The notes: generated by a model from the letters alone, not told the origin. 57,103 nt of DNA from Anaerolineae bacterium (GCA_022824365.1 JAJEAA010000031.1:1-57103); one strand, 5' to 3'; positions 34,387 to 44,779 are shown, counted from the first letter of the stretch. Numbers and translations are program-made.

Positions 34387-36738
34387 TTACGAGCGGGCTG
34401 CTTGAATCGCGCCCCAGACTTTCGCCGATGTCAGCGGCATATCAATCTGCTTCACGCCCAGCGGCGCCAGCGCATCCAGCACGGCATTGTAGACGGTCGG
34501 CGTGCTGGCGATGGTGCCGGTCTCGCCGACGCCTTTGACGCCGATGGGATGATGCGGCGATGGCGTCACCGTCTCGCCCAGTTCAAAATTAGGGAACATA
34601 TCGGCTTTGGGCATGCAGTAGTCTTGCATCGTGCCCGTCAGCAGTTGCCCATCGTCGCTGTAGATCACGCCTTCGCAGAGCGCTTGCGCCGCCCCTTGCA
34701 CGACGCCGCCGTGGATCTGGCCGGCGACGACCTCCGGGTTGATCTGCGGTCCGCAGTCATCGACGGCGATATAGCGCTGCAATTCAATCTCGCCAGTTTC
34801 GGCATCGACTTCCACAATCGCGATATGCGTGCCGAAGGGATATACGAAATTGGGCGGATCGTAGAACTGCGATTCTTCAAAGCCCGGGTCCATGCCTTCC
34901 GGCATATTCCAGGCCAGGTGCGCCATCAGCGCCACGTCCTGAATGCTCTGCGCTTGATCGGGCGAGCCTTTGACGGAGAAGCTGCCATCGGCGTATTCGA
35001 TGTCGGCAACATTGGCTTCCATGAGATGCGCCGCCAAGACGCGCGCCTTCTCCTTGAGCTTGCGCGAGGCATGCGCCAAAGCCGCGCCAGTGACCGGCGT
35101 CGTGCGGCTGCCGTAAGTGCCCCAGCCCATCGGCGTCTCGGTCGTATCGCCGTGCACCACTTCGATGTCCTCAACCGGGAAGCCGAGCTCTTCGGAGATG
35201 ATCTGCGCCAGCGTCGTCTCCGAGCCTTGACCGTGGGGCGATGCGCCGATCAGCGCTTGCACCTTGCCAGTGGGTGTGACGCGCACGGTGGCGCTCTCCC
35301 ACAAGCCGCCCTGGAAGCCAACCGCGCCCGCAACTTGACTGGGACCCAAGCCGCACATCTCAGTATAAGCAGTGACGCCGATGCCGAGGTAGCGCCCTTG
35401 AGCCTGCGCGTCGGCCTGCGCTTGACGGAAATCCGAGTAGCCGGCCATGTCCAGCGCCTTCTCGAAAGCGGCCGGATAATCGCCGCTGTCGTAGGTCAAG
35501 CCCGCCGCCACATCATAGCCGTCTTCAAAGGCGGGGATGAGGTTCTTGCGCCGCAACTCAACCGGATCCATATCCAGCGCGCGCGCCACATTATCGACCA
35601 TGCGCTCAAGCAGGAAGGTCGCCTCCGGGCGTCCGGCGCCGCGATAGGCATCGGTGGGCGTGCCGTTGGTCATCACGCCGATGGATTCGCAGTAGATGCT
35701 GTCGATCGTGTAAGGACCGACATAAAGCAAGCCATGCAAAATCGTGGGGATGCCGGGCGCCGCCGTGGACAGGTAACCGCCCATGCCAGCGTAAACGGTC
35801 GCGCGCACGCCAAGCAGCTTGCCATCGTTGCTGGCCGCCATCTCGACATGCTGCACATGGTCGCGCCCGTGGATGGTGATCAGATAATTCTCCGAGCGCG
35901 TCTCGGTCCACTTGACCGGTACGCCAAGCTTGATCGCCGCCCAACTGACCAATGCCTCATCCGGATAACAGGGGATCTTGCTGCCGAAGCCGCCACCGAC
36001 CTCAGGCGCGATAACCCGCACCTTATTCTCGTTCAAGCCGGTCACGGCGCTGATGATGAAGCGGTGGATATGCGGGTTCTGCGAGGTGCACCATAGCGTC
36101 AATTCTTGCGTCGCCGGGTTGTATTGCGCCATCGCCGCGCGCGGCTCCATCGCCGTCGGCAGCAAGCGTTGCTGCAGGATGCGCTCCGACACAACCACAT
36201 CAGCCGCCGCAAAAACAGCATCGCTGGCTTCCTTGTCGAATGGCGCCCACCTAAAGGCGATATTGCCTTCGACATCATCATGGATGAGTGGCGCGCCGTC
36301 TTGAGCCGCCTCTTCCGGGTCGATGACCGCCGGCAGCTCTTCGTACTCAACAACGACGGCATCAGCCGCGTCCTGCGCCCGGTAGCGGTCGTCGGCAAGC
36401 ACGATAGCGACGCCATCGCCGACGTAGCGCGCCTTGCCCTTCGCCAACGCAGGATGCTCCGGCGTCTTGAGGTCGCTGTCGGGTATCAGCCAGGCGGTTG
36501 GCAAGCCAGCCAGTCCGTCGCCGATGTCCTCACTGGTATATACAGCGACGACGCCATCCATCGCCTCGGCCGCCGAGCTGTCTATGCTGACGATGTTGGC
36601 GTGGGCGTAGGGGCTGCGCACCACCGCCATATGCAAGACGCCGGGCAGCTTGATGTCATCGGTGTAACGCGCTTCGCCGGTGATCAGCCGCGGGTCTTCC
36701 CGCCGCTTGATTCCCGAGCCAAATATTCGAGTTGTCAT
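34387..36738 (-). CDS. Molybdopterin large subunit, form II CoxL-like
   Basis: 783 residues, the catalytic Mo-MCD subunit. The active-site loop reads AYRGAGR (364-370), the form II signature; genuine CO dehydrogenases of form I read AYxCSFR. Other motifs: RREDPRLITGEARYTDDIKLPGVLHMAVVRSPYAHA at the N-terminus (in parts), GGGFGSKIPCYPDEALV, QGSETTLAQI, and VKGVGETGTIASTPTVYNAVLDAL with the catalytic glutamate. Oxidises CO only poorly or not at all; aldehydes, purines, nicotinate-like or other heterocycles are possible. Follows CoxS by 10 bp. Confidence 0.94.
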   Translation of the reverse strand: MTTRIFGSGIKRREDPRLITGEARYTDDIKLPGVLHMAVVRSPYAHANIVSIDSSAAEAMDGVVAVYTSEDIGDGLAGLPTAWLIPDSDLKTPEHPALAKGKARYVGDGVAIVLADDRYRAQDAADAVVVEYEELPAVIDPEEAAQDGAPLIHDDVEGNIAFRWAPFDKEASDAVFAAADVVVSERILQQRLLPTAMEPRAAMAQYNPATQELTLWCTSQNPHIHRFIISAVTGLNENKVRVIAPEVGGGFGSKIPCYPDEALVSWAAIKLGVPVKWTETRSENYLITIHGRDHVQHVEMAASNDGKLLGVRATVYAGMGGYLSTAAPGIPTILHGLLYVGPYTIDSIYCESIGVMTNGTPTDAYRGAGRPEATFLLERMVDNVARALDMDPVELRRKNLIPAFEDGYDVAAGLTYDSGDYPAAFEKALDMAGYSDFRQAQADAQAQGRYLGIGVTAYTEMCGLGPSQVAGAVGFQGGLWESATVRVTPTGKVQALIGASPHGQGSETTLAQIISEELGFPVEDIEVVHGDTTETPMGWGTYGSRTTPVTGAALAHASRKLKEKARVLAAHLMEANVADIEYADGSFSVKGSPDQAQSIQDVALMAHLAWNMPEGMDPGFEESQFYDPPNFVYPFGTHIAIVEVDAETGEIELQRYIAVDDCGPQINPEVVAGQIHGGVVQGAAQALCEGVIYSDDGQLLTGTMQDYCMPKADMFPNFELGETVTPSPHHPIGVKGVGETGTIASTPTVYNAVLDALAPLGVKQIDMPLTSAKVWGAIQAARS

Positions 36739-36748
36739 GGCTCACCCC

Positions 36749-37216
<468 letters not shown>

Positions 37217-37438
37217 GAATCCCTCCATTTCCTCAACCAATACTCTCTCAGCGTCAATAAACAAACTTGCGCCGCAGCGCCATTATAACTTGCCCGCCGT
37301 GAACTTGTCACTCACTTAAGCGCAAGTCTAGTCTTGACGCGGGCAAATCTCTCTTTTGCGCTCGGCGAAATTGTAACTTGCTTCGCCGCGCCGCGCTAGC
37401 ATTTGCCGTATGTAGCGGGTAGAGCGCTTTGGGCACTC

Positions 37439-37610
37439 TTGCCGCCGAGTATGCCGAGGGGGTTGAGGACACCAAGTATCAGGTTGTATAGATCTAGAAA
37501 TGGCCTAGGTGAATCGGAGCCGGGCGGTGTGTTCGCGATGCGCCCAATGCGGAAATCATGCAGACGGGAATGCCAAGCCAGGAGCAATTCTCTGTGCCTC
37601 TGTGGTTACG
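37439..37610. repeat. Copy 3 of the ~170-bp element (degenerate ends)
   Basis: Main content of the 394-bp stretch 37217-37610, which otherwise shows no gene. Left end TTGCCGCCGAGTATGCCGAG, then GAGGACACC; right end TCTCTGTGCCTCTGTGGTTA (37590-37609) touching the stop codon of the next gene. Interior GGTTGTATAGATCTAGAAAT followed by GGC and later GGGCGGTGTGTT lines up with copy 1 (GGTTGGTATAGTCGAAAATG, GGGCGGATGTT). Confidence 0.55.
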
Positions 37611-38609
37611 CTAGCCCGCCAGGAACTCGGCCAAGTGATGCTTCCAGACTGCCGCCAATGTGTGCGTGCCATGTCCGCGCGTATGCTCGTCAATCGGCAG
37701 CAGGATGTAGCGCCCTCGCTTCACCCGCTTCATCGCCGCTTCCATGATCCCCAACTCCGGCGGATTCACCTGATCGTCGGCCGAATTGATCGCCAGCAGC
37801 GGCGCTTTGATCCGCTCCAGGTCCGGCGCCGGGTTGTAATCTTCCGAGGCGGCGAATTGGTAGAGCATGTCATTGGCGTCCAAGACACCGGCGTGAGCGC
37901 GGATTCGTTCCGCCAGAAAAGCGTCAGCCGCTTCTCGCGTCGGCGCTTCCTTCCGCCATTGCAGCGGGCAGCTCGTCATCACGATCAGCAGGTGAATCGC
38001 GTTGATTAAGCCGGCCGGCTGCCGCTCATAATCGCCGCCGTTCCAGGCGGGATCGGAGCGAATCGCGTCCATAATCATGGCGCGAATCATGCGGTTGCGC
38101 CCGGCGATCTCGGCCGGCAGCGATGCCAGCGGCACGAGATAATCCATGAAGTCAGGATAATGGATGCCCCAGAGCCAAGTCTGCATCCCGCCCATGGAAG
38201 TGCCCAGCACAGCGTGGAGGTGGTCAATGCCCAAGCCTTCGCTGAGCAGACGATGCTGCGCCCGAATCATATCGAGGTAGCCGTAACGCGGGAAGCGCAT
38301 CCGCAAGCCATCGCTGGGCTTGCTCGATTTGCCGTGGCCGATGCCATCGGGCAAGATGATGAAGTGGCGCTCGGCATCCAGCAACTGCCCCGGCTGAAAC
38401 AGTTCGCCAGCGAAACTTTCACGCAGGAATTGCGCGCCGCTGCCGGTTGTGCCATGCAGGATCAGCACGGCGTTGCAGACGCGCCCCGACTCATCACGCC
38501 GCGGCTCGCCCAGCGTATGATAATGCAGGCGCAGTTGCGTCAGGTCATCGCCGTCATCGAAGGCGAAATCGGAAATGTGAAATAGGCTCGACTGCGCGTC
38601 CACCGGCAT
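37611..38609 (-). CDS. MetX-like alpha/beta hydrolase
   Basis: 332 residues, in the homoserine/serine O-acetyltransferase-like branch of alpha/beta hydrolases. Nucleophile elbow LGTSMGGMQTWLWG, catalytic Asp in INSADDQVNPPELG, and the His in GHGTHTLAAVW. ILHGTTGSGAQF forms the oxyanion region. The characteristic MetX loop LRISYQTYG-like reading is LRLHYHTLGEPR. Many such proteins are esterases, so acetyltransferase activity is not certain. The 3' end abuts copy 3 of the inverted-repeat element. Ten bp after the metallophosphoesterase gene, so probably the same transcript. Confidence 0.87.
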   Translation of the reverse strand: MPVDAQSSLFHISDFAFDDGDDLTQLRLHYHTLGEPRRDESGRVCNAVLILHGTTGSGAQFLRESFAGELFQPGQLLDAERHFIILPDGIGHGKSSKPSDGLRMRFPRYGYLDMIRAQHRLLSEGLGIDHLHAVLGTSMGGMQTWLWGIHYPDFMDYLVPLASLPAEIAGRNRMIRAMIMDAIRSDPAWNGGDYERQPAGLINAIHLLIVMTSCPLQWRKEAPTREAADAFLAERIRAHAGVLDANDMLYQFAASEDYNPAPDLERIKAPLLAINSADDQVNPPELGIMEAAMKRVKRGRYILLPIDEHTRGHGTHTLAAVWKHHLAEFLAG

Positions 38610-38619
38610 TTGCTCAGGT

Positions 38620-39399
38620 CTACTCCGTGAGCCGCGGCAAGCTATAGCGCCGCACGAAGGTGCGATTCTCGCGGATCATCACCAGGTTGAAGCCGCCCGG
38701 CGTATCCAGATCAGCATCCGCCAATTCCATGCCCGGGTAACCGGTGAAGTTGAACCAGGTGGACGGGCAGCAGTTGTAGGTAATCCCGTCGCAGAAGCTA
38801 GTCACCACCTGATGGATCTGCCCGAAAAACACGCCGGCCACACGCTCCCGCTGCGCCGCCAGCAACTCATGCAGCCGCTCGCCGTTCTGGATGCGCGCTT
38901 CGTCATCGATCCAGGGCACACCCGTTCGCAAGAATGGATGATGCGCCGCGACCAGAATCGGCGCGCCCTGCGTCCGGCTGAGCTGCGCGGCAAAGTGGTC
39001 GATTTGCCCGTCCGGCAGGGTGGGCGTCAGCGGATCATCCGCGCCGCTAATGTCGACTGTGATTAAGTGATACCCGTTTATGATTCTGTAGTCATCGCCC
39101 AGCACCTGTCGACGTTCGCCGTCCGCCAGCATATCGCGCATCATCCGAGGCGAATCATGATTGCCCGGCAGCAGGTACAAGGGCTGCTCCAATCGGTCGA
39201 GCATTTCCCGCGCCTGATGATAATTCTCCGCCTCCGGCTCAGCGCAAACATCACCGGTATGCAGAATAAAATCGACCGGGAAAGACAACCCATCGATCGT
39301 CTTCAGCAGCGATTCCACCCCGCGATTGGGATGCTGCGCCGGATGGCGCTCGGGATCGGCGCTGATATGCGTGTCGCTGATGTGCAGAAATGTCAGCAC
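38620..39399 (-). CDS. Metallophosphoesterase (Icc/CpdA-like)
   Basis: 259 residues. Calcineurin-like phosphoesterase with LHISDTHI, LHTGDVCAEPE, LLPGNHDSPRMM and VAAHHPFL; the last metal motif reads FGQIHQV in place of the usual GHxH, retaining one histidine. Related enzymes hydrolyse cyclic nucleotides or phosphodiesters. No signal peptide. Upstream of, and 10 bp from, the MetX-like gene. The substitution may narrow or change metal use. Confidence 0.87.
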   Translation of the reverse strand: MLTFLHISDTHISADPERHPAQHPNRGVESLLKTIDGLSFPVDFILHTGDVCAEPEAENYHQAREMLDRLEQPLYLLPGNHDSPRMMRDMLADGERRQVLGDDYRIINGYHLITVDISGADDPLTPTLPDGQIDHFAAQLSRTQGAPILVAAHHPFLRTGVPWIDDEARIQNGERLHELLAAQRERVAGVFFGQIHQVVTSFCDGITYNCCPSTWFNFTGYPGMELADADLDTPGGFNLVMIRENRTFVRRYSLPRLTE

Positions 39400-39512
39400 A
39401 GCGGCTTCCTTCCGCGCACAATGGACAATAAACAGATTCTAGCCCCGCTGCCAGCCTTTGGCAAAATCCTCCCATCCCGACTGCGACTTCGTCGTAAGAC
39501 GACTGGAGCCGC

Positions 39513-40388
39513 TCAGGCGATCGCCAGCGGATTCACCCAGGACCCAGTCGCGCCGGTCAGTTTCAAGGGCGCGATTATCAGCAGGAATTCGTAGCAGCCG
39601 GCGGCGGCCAGCTCATCGAGATTCAAGTTTTCCACATGCGTGATGCCCTTATTCACCAGCAAGAAACGATGCACGGAATGGTCCATCGGCGGCATCGCCT
39701 CGACCGCCATATTATCCGCCCCGACCAAGGTCATGCCCTGCGACGCCAGGAATTGCGCCGCCTCGAGGTTCAAGCCGGTCTGCGCATCGCGATAGATCGG
39801 GTCGCCCGCGCGCAAAAGCCGATACGAACCCGTGCGCACCAGCACAGCCGTATCCTCGCTGATTTGACTGCCCTGCCGCGCCATCGTCCCGCGGATATCA
39901 TCGGCGCCAACCCCGTAAGCCGGCGGCAAGGTCTCGACATCTTTATAAGCCGCCACATCCAATAACACGCCGCGCGTCACAATCGGCGGCATCTGCTCGA
40001 TGCTGAGGTGCCTCTGCCCGGCCGATGTCACATGATCGCTCGCGGCGACTGTCTTGCCATCGCCGGCATACAAGCGCGGCTCGCCAGCCGAATCGGCGTC
40101 GCCCGCCGCATTCTGCTTTTCAGCGATATGGCAGAGCGCATCGATATGCGTGCCGACATGGATGGACATGCGGATGACCTCGGCCGCGGCGCTGCCAGGA
40201 TCGATGGCCGAAGGGTCGCTATGGCGCAAATGCGGCGCGATCGAATAAGACTTCATCGCCGCGCCCGGCGTCAACATGCCCTCCTGAAAATCTACGCCCA
40301 AACTGTAGACCTCGCCGGTCTTGACCAGCTTCAACAGTTCCGGCGTCAAACGCGCGATAGGCAACTTCCCGTAAGCGGACGCAACCAT
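39513..40388 (-). CDS. Cyclase-family metal-dependent hydrolase (kynurenine-formamidase-like)
   Basis: 291 residues. The metal motif HVGTHIDALCHIAEK (about 78-92) defines the Cyclase (PF04199) superfamily, whose members hydrolyse N-formylkynurenine, isatin or lactone-type amides. Further typical blocks: GVLLDVAAYKDV, DTAVLVRTGSYRLL, LVGADNMAVEAMPPMDHSVHRFLLVNKGI (in parts). Cytoplasmic. It lacks a second tryptophan-pathway gene nearby, so the substrate is open. Confidence 0.9.
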   Translation of the reverse strand: MVASAYGKLPIARLTPELLKLVKTGEVYSLGVDFQEGMLTPGAAMKSYSIAPHLRHSDPSAIDPGSAAAEVIRMSIHVGTHIDALCHIAEKQNAAGDADSAGEPRLYAGDGKTVAASDHVTSAGQRHLSIEQMPPIVTRGVLLDVAAYKDVETLPPAYGVGADDIRGTMARQGSQISEDTAVLVRTGSYRLLRAGDPIYRDAQTGLNLEAAQFLASQGMTLVGADNMAVEAMPPMDHSVHRFLLVNKGITHVENLNLDELAAAGCYEFLLIIAPLKLTGATGSWVNPLAIA

Positions 40389-40457
40389 AAATCACCTCAG
40401 TAGCTATGACGAACCGCCAGTAGTGTAGCAAATATCGCGGGGCTTGCCTTAGCGAGA

Positions 40458-42818
40458 TTAACGCGGCAGCGGATCCAGGGGCAGGCCGCTGGGCAACTCG
40501 GTCGGCGTGATATGGCTCAGATCGCGCGCGGCCGGATCGGTCAAGGCGGTCAAAAACGCGACCAGATCCGCCACTTCCGCTTCGTTAAGCGGCATGCCGG
40601 CGCGCATGGGATAAGCGACCGAATGCGCCTGCCGCTCAAAATCGTAGGGCAGCAAGGCATCGTGAAAATCCGGCGGCAGATGATCCTCGACCGCATAAAC
40701 CATATTCGCCCGCCAAGGATCGGCATGGTGCCAGATTACCGCCTCCAGCGACCCATACGCGCCGCTATGGAAATAGGGCGCCGTCAACTCGACATTGCGC
40801 AAGCTCGGCGTCTTGAAGCGGTATTGATCGCGATAATCGAAACTGACATTGGCGCGACCAAAGTCATCGCGGTCGTCGATGCCGTTGTCCTTGCCCGGCC
40901 CCAACTGCGGCGCCAGCAGGTTATGAAAACGTTGATCGGTGAACAGATCGCCACTGTGGCAGGCCGCGCAATTGACCGCTTGATTGAGCGCGCCGAAGAA
41001 GAGCAAGCCGCCGCGCTTCTGCGCCTCGCTGAGCGCCTGCGTATTGCCGGCCAGGTAATCATCCCAGGGCGCTGCCGTGAAAATCAGTTGTCGCTCGAAA
41101 GCCGCGACCGCTTCCGCCAATTGCCGCAAGCTGATATGCGATGCGCCAAAAACATCGGCGAAACGCGCCGCGTAATTTGGATTCGCGCGCAAGCGGTTCA
41201 GCAAGGTCAGGCGAATCACCATCGGCGGAAAATCGGTGAAAGTCACGCCGGCCATTTCATGTTGGGAGGTTATGGGGAAGAGCACCTGCGCCATCAGCGC
41301 ATCATTTATATCCAGATCGGTGATGGCGTCTTCCAGCGTAATAACAGTGTTCGACTCCGGATTTTCCTCGACCCGGCCATCCCAAAATTGCTTGCCCAGC
41401 AAAGCGCTGTTGATAATCGTGGGGCTGTTGCGCGGAATGAAGACATCGACGAAGGGGTTGACCAGCGTGCCGATGTGGTCGCGACCATCCTCGCTTCTCA
41501 TGGCAATCATCGCGCGGAAGGCGCGACTCTCGCCCAAGCCATGGCCGCCAGCGCCAATCGGCAAGACGCGCCCGTCGGTCATGGCGAACTCCGGATGATG
41601 GCAAGTGGCGCAGGCGATATTCTGGTCGCCCGACAAGATAGGATCAAAGAACAGATCCCGGCCCAGCCGCGTCATTTCGCTCTCCGGCTTGATCAACTCG
41701 CGCCCGGGATAGGGCTTTAAGCCTTCCGCCGCGATGACAGCGCTCAAGGCGGCATCCAAATCGCGCGCATCAGCATAACTCGCGGCCGGCTTGCTATGAG
41801 GCGGGAAGCGCCGCGGCGCATCAGCGACAGTGCCGAATTGAATTTGCAGCAATCTTCCGGAATAAGCTTCCGTCACGTAAAGACTGCCATCGGGCATTGG
41901 CAAGACCGCAGCCGGAAAATGCAAGTCATCAATAACCGTTTCCAGGGCGCCCTCTGCGTTGATGCGGCTAAGCCGCCCGCTCGCCTCTTCTTCTTCCAAC
42001 TCGTTGAAACACGCCTTGCCCGCCGGCGCCGCGCCATGCTCCAGGATCCAAGTCGCGCCCGTCCTGTCCCGCGCGACATCTATAGGCATATTCAAACCAT
42101 CCACGATGGTGCGCTGCCGGCCATCGTCGGCGACCTCCACCAACTCGCCGCCATTGGCCGCATGCGGGCAGCCGCTGAACAGCGTCGCGTAGAAGGAATC
42201 GCCAATCCGCGCCAAGCCCGTCGGCAGCGCATCCAGGCGGACCCCGCTCTCTCGCGGATTATCCAGCGCCGCGAAGCGATGCAGGTAGCGGAGCGAGCCG
42301 TCCTCGCCCTCCAGCACCAAGCCATCGCCGGCCGCATCGGCGACGACCGGCGCGCCCGAGCCGTCAAAGGCGATATCGAAAGGATGCAAAAGAAAGACAT
42401 TGCCCCGCTCGGATTGTCGCCGCTCCAAGTCAGCCGGGCTGAGCGCCCGCTCCGGCAGCCGGCGCGCGAAATCACTCGGCAGGCTGTATAATTGCGAGCC
42501 GCCAATCGCCACGATTATCTCAGCGCCATCGGGCGATACAGCCACCGCCGGCGCGCTGATCAAGTTGTTGTCGGAGAAGGTATTGGGAATGCCGGAGATT
42601 AAGCGGCCCAAGCTGCCGTCCGGTCGCAGCAAGCTAACGCCGGCGCTGCGTTCTCCATGACCGCCCGCTTCCGCGATCAAGACGCCGCCATCCGGCAGCA
42701 GCGCCAGCCCGGCCGGATGATACAAACCGGCGGCAACCGTTCGGATACTAACCTCGTCTTGCGCGTTTGTGACTATCGATACCAAGAAGACTGCGAAGAT
42801 TAACAAGAACTCTTTCAT
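40458..42818 (-). CDS. Fusion: ScyD/NHL-like beta-propeller plus di-haem cytochrome c peroxidase (MauG-like)
   Basis: 786 residues, exported (signal peptide 1-19, NAQ). Residues about 25-335 are a propeller of the ScyD/ScyE type (LYHPAGLALLPDGGVLIAEA; LPMPDGSLYVTEAYSGRL). Residues about 365-770 are a MauG/CcpA di-haem domain with two covalent haem motifs: CATCH at 403-407 and CAACH at 617-621. Between and after them lie PRNSPTIINSALL, KTPSLRNVELTAPYFHSGAYGSL, and YPMRAGMPLNEAEVADLVAFL. Such enzymes reduce peroxide or modify proteins by oxidation. The propeller could hold a substrate or partner protein; the coupling is unusual and the role is inferred. Confidence 0.9.
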   Translation of the reverse strand: MKEFLLIFAVFLVSIVTNAQDEVSIRTVAAGLYHPAGLALLPDGGVLIAEAGGHGERSAGVSLLRPDGSLGRLISGIPNTFSDNNLISAPAVAVSPDGAEIIVAIGGSQLYSLPSDFARRLPERALSPADLERRQSERGNVFLLHPFDIAFDGSGAPVVADAAGDGLVLEGEDGSLRYLHRFAALDNPRESGVRLDALPTGLARIGDSFYATLFSGCPHAANGGELVEVADDGRQRTIVDGLNMPIDVARDRTGATWILEHGAAPAGKACFNELEEEEASGRLSRINAEGALETVIDDLHFPAAVLPMPDGSLYVTEAYSGRLLQIQFGTVADAPRRFPPHSKPAASYADARDLDAALSAVIAAEGLKPYPGRELIKPESEMTRLGRDLFFDPILSGDQNIACATCHHPEFAMTDGRVLPIGAGGHGLGESRAFRAMIAMRSEDGRDHIGTLVNPFVDVFIPRNSPTIINSALLGKQFWDGRVEENPESNTVITLEDAITDLDINDALMAQVLFPITSQHEMAGVTFTDFPPMVIRLTLLNRLRANPNYAARFADVFGASHISLRQLAEAVAAFERQLIFTAAPWDDYLAGNTQALSEAQKRGGLLFFGALNQAVNCAACHSGDLFTDQRFHNLLAPQLGPGKDNGIDDRDDFGRANVSFDYRDQYRFKTPSLRNVELTAPYFHSGAYGSLEAVIWHHADPWRANMVYAVEDHLPPDFHDALLPYDFERQAHSVAYPMRAGMPLNEAEVADLVAFLTALTDPAARDLSHITPTELPSGLPLDPLPR

Positions 42819-42962
42819 ACTTGCCTAACTCTGAAACTCACATCCTCTCTAACTATTAGAATATAATATCTGATAAGCGATAGCCAAATAAAACATAATA
42901 GTCATATTTTCAATAATCATATCATTATCTCAAAGGACTCCTCGACATCAGGTTCTCCCGCT

Positions 42963-43787
42963 TCACATGATTGGCAGGCGCATGAGATTGCCGGTGTAAT
43001 CCTCCTTGAGCCAAGCGTAATCCGGATCGTCATAAGGCGGGGTCGACCGCGCCTCATCCAGCAATTCGCCCGCCAGATAATTCAGAAAGTACAGATTGGA
43101 CCCGGGCGCGGCCGATGTCGAGTGAAAACCCTGCGTCACCAAAACCAAGTCGCGATCGCGCACGGCGAAGATCTCCTCAAAGTCCGTATCGCGCCGATAA
43201 TTGCGATGCAGCGCCACGCCGTCAGCCGGGTCCGTGCGAAAATAATAGGTCTCGTCCAAATGGGCTGACCCGCCGTAGCCATCATGGCAATGCGGCGGAT
43301 ACCCCGACCAGGCGCCGCCCGGCACGTAGACTTCATACAGAATCAGCCGTTCGGCCGGCAGTGGATGCGCCAGGGTGTGATGCACCTGACGCCGCGCCGC
43401 GCCCCCGCCACGCAGCTCCGCCCGAATTTCGTCAGGTCCAAACAGGCGCGGAGGATACTTACCCTCGGCCGGCGCCGCCCCGATCGCGAACTCGAAGCTG
43501 CCCTCCGCCCGCACGACAAACTCATGCCCCGGCGGCAGGTACAAGACCGACGGCTTCTCCTGAAAGACGCCAGCCCGTTTCAGCGCGAAGTCGCCAGCGT
43601 CAGTCCGCACGACGCCGCTGCCTTCCAAAGGGACGAGCGCCAGTTCATTGCCTTCGGTTCGATGCAGATATACTTGCTCGCCGCCGAGGCGGATCACGCG
43701 ATAAGACAAATAGGTCCATCCGGCCGATTCCGGCGTCACATCCAGCATGATCATGTCATCATGATTCGACTTCAGATGATTGCTCAT
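42963..43787 (-). CDS. iolB: 5-deoxy-glucuronate isomerase
   Basis: 274-residue bicupin of the KduI/IolB family; IolB converts 5-deoxy-D-glucuronate into 2-deoxy-5-keto-gluconate in inositol breakdown. Metal and core motifs: WSGYPPHCHDGYGGSAHLDETYYF (in parts), with His-x-His and Glu, and VTQGFHSTSAAPGSNLYFLNYLAG with the last histidine. Last gene of a four-gene operon; its start overlaps iolC by 4 nt. No iolD, iolE or inositol dehydrogenase is in the operon, so the substrate could be a related deoxy-keto-uronate from hexuronate breakdown. Confidence 0.92.
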   Translation of the reverse strand: MSNHLKSNHDDMIMLDVTPESAGWTYLSYRVIRLGGEQVYLHRTEGNELALVPLEGSGVVRTDAGDFALKRAGVFQEKPSVLYLPPGHEFVVRAEGSFEFAIGAAPAEGKYPPRLFGPDEIRAELRGGGAARRQVHHTLAHPLPAERLILYEVYVPGGAWSGYPPHCHDGYGGSAHLDETYYFRTDPADGVALHRNYRRDTDFEEIFAVRDRDLVLVTQGFHSTSAAPGSNLYFLNYLAGELLDEARSTPPYDDPDYAWLKEDYTGNLMRLPIM

Positions 43788-44779
43788 TCCCCTGCCTTCT
43801 CTCTTTCCGCGATAAAATCTTCGACCTCATGCCAGGTCGGCAGCGCCCGCGCGCAGCCGTGCCGCGTCACCACCAGGGCGCCACAAGCGTTGGCGAAACG
43901 CGCCGCCTGCGCCCAATCCCAGCCGCCCGCCCGGCCAGCGATCAAGCCACTGGCGAAACCATCGCCGGCGCCAACTGTATTGACGATCTCCACCGGGTAG
44001 CCCGGCACATTGATCACATGGTCGCGGCGCAAGACGGATGCGCCGCGCGCGCCCCGCTTCACGATCAGCGTCAGATCGCTTTCGGCGCAGAGCTCGAGCA
44101 ATAGCCGCTGCAAATCCGCGCGATCGACCGCTTTCTCGCCCGCCATGACCGCCTCGGGCGCAGGCGAAAGCGCCGCCGTAAACTCTTCTTCCGTGCCGAT
44201 GACGACATCACAGAGCGGCATGACGCGCCGCATATTCAAGCCATAGGCGAGCGGGTGCGACCACTGATCCGGGCGCAGATCCAGGTCCATATAAGTCGTC
44301 AGCCCACGCTCTCGAGCCTGCTCCGCCAGGTACAAACTGACATCGCGCGTCCCCCCGCGGCTAAAAGCGGTGCCGGAAAGCTGCAGCGCTCGCGCCTCCG
44401 CCAGTGGCAGCGCCCGCGCCTCCTCTATCGTCAGGTGGATATCGGCCGGATCCTCGCGATAAAACAGCAGCGGAAAGCGATCCGGCGGCTGCACGCCAAC
44501 CACCGCCATGCCGGTGCGATGTCCCGCTTTCCTGAGCACATGGTCGGTATTGACGCCTTCGCGCTCCAGATAATGCCGGACGAATCGACCCACTTCATCA
44601 GCGCCAACGGCGGTGAAGGCGACCGCCTTTAATCCCAGCCGGCTCGCGCCGATGGCGATGTTGACCGGGCTGCCGCCGACGCCCGTCTCGAAGGCAGTGA
44701 TATCATGGAACTCCGCGCCGATATCACGAGCGAAGAGATCCATCGACACTCGACCGACCGTGATCAGATCAATGCTCAT
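43784..44779 (-). CDS. iolC: PfkB-family sugar kinase (5-dehydro-2-deoxygluconokinase-like)
   Basis: 331 residues. Phosphorylates a keto-deoxy-gluconate. Opens with LITVGRVSMDLFARDIGAEF and GGSPVNIAIGASRLG, then FPLLFYREDPADIHLT, close to the IolC-specific REPKAPD region. The PfkB signature VNTVGAGDGFASGLIAGRAGG contains the catalytic Asp. KDG kinase is the alternative, and either fits with the neighbouring uronate genes. Overlaps uxaB and iolB by 4 nt on either side. Confidence 0.9.
   Translation of the reverse strand: MSIDLITVGRVSMDLFARDIGAEFHDITAFETGVGGSPVNIAIGASRLGLKAVAFTAVGADEVGRFVRHYLEREGVNTDHVLRKAGHRTGMAVVGVQPPDRFPLLFYREDPADIHLTIEEARALPLAEARALQLSGTAFSRGGTRDVSLYLAEQARERGLTTYMDLDLRPDQWSHPLAYGLNMRRVMPLCDVVIGTEEEFTAALSPAPEAVMAGEKAVDRADLQRLLLELCAESDLTLIVKRGARGASVLRRDHVINVPGYPVEIVNTVGAGDGFASGLIAGRAGGWDWAQAARFANACGALVVTRHGCARALPTWHEVEDFIAEREKAGE

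Noticed and set aside
34402..36096. 564-codon plus-strand open frame opposite CoxL
   Set aside because: The antisense of a well-supported CoxL-like gene; Arg/Gln/His-rich with no recognisable fold.
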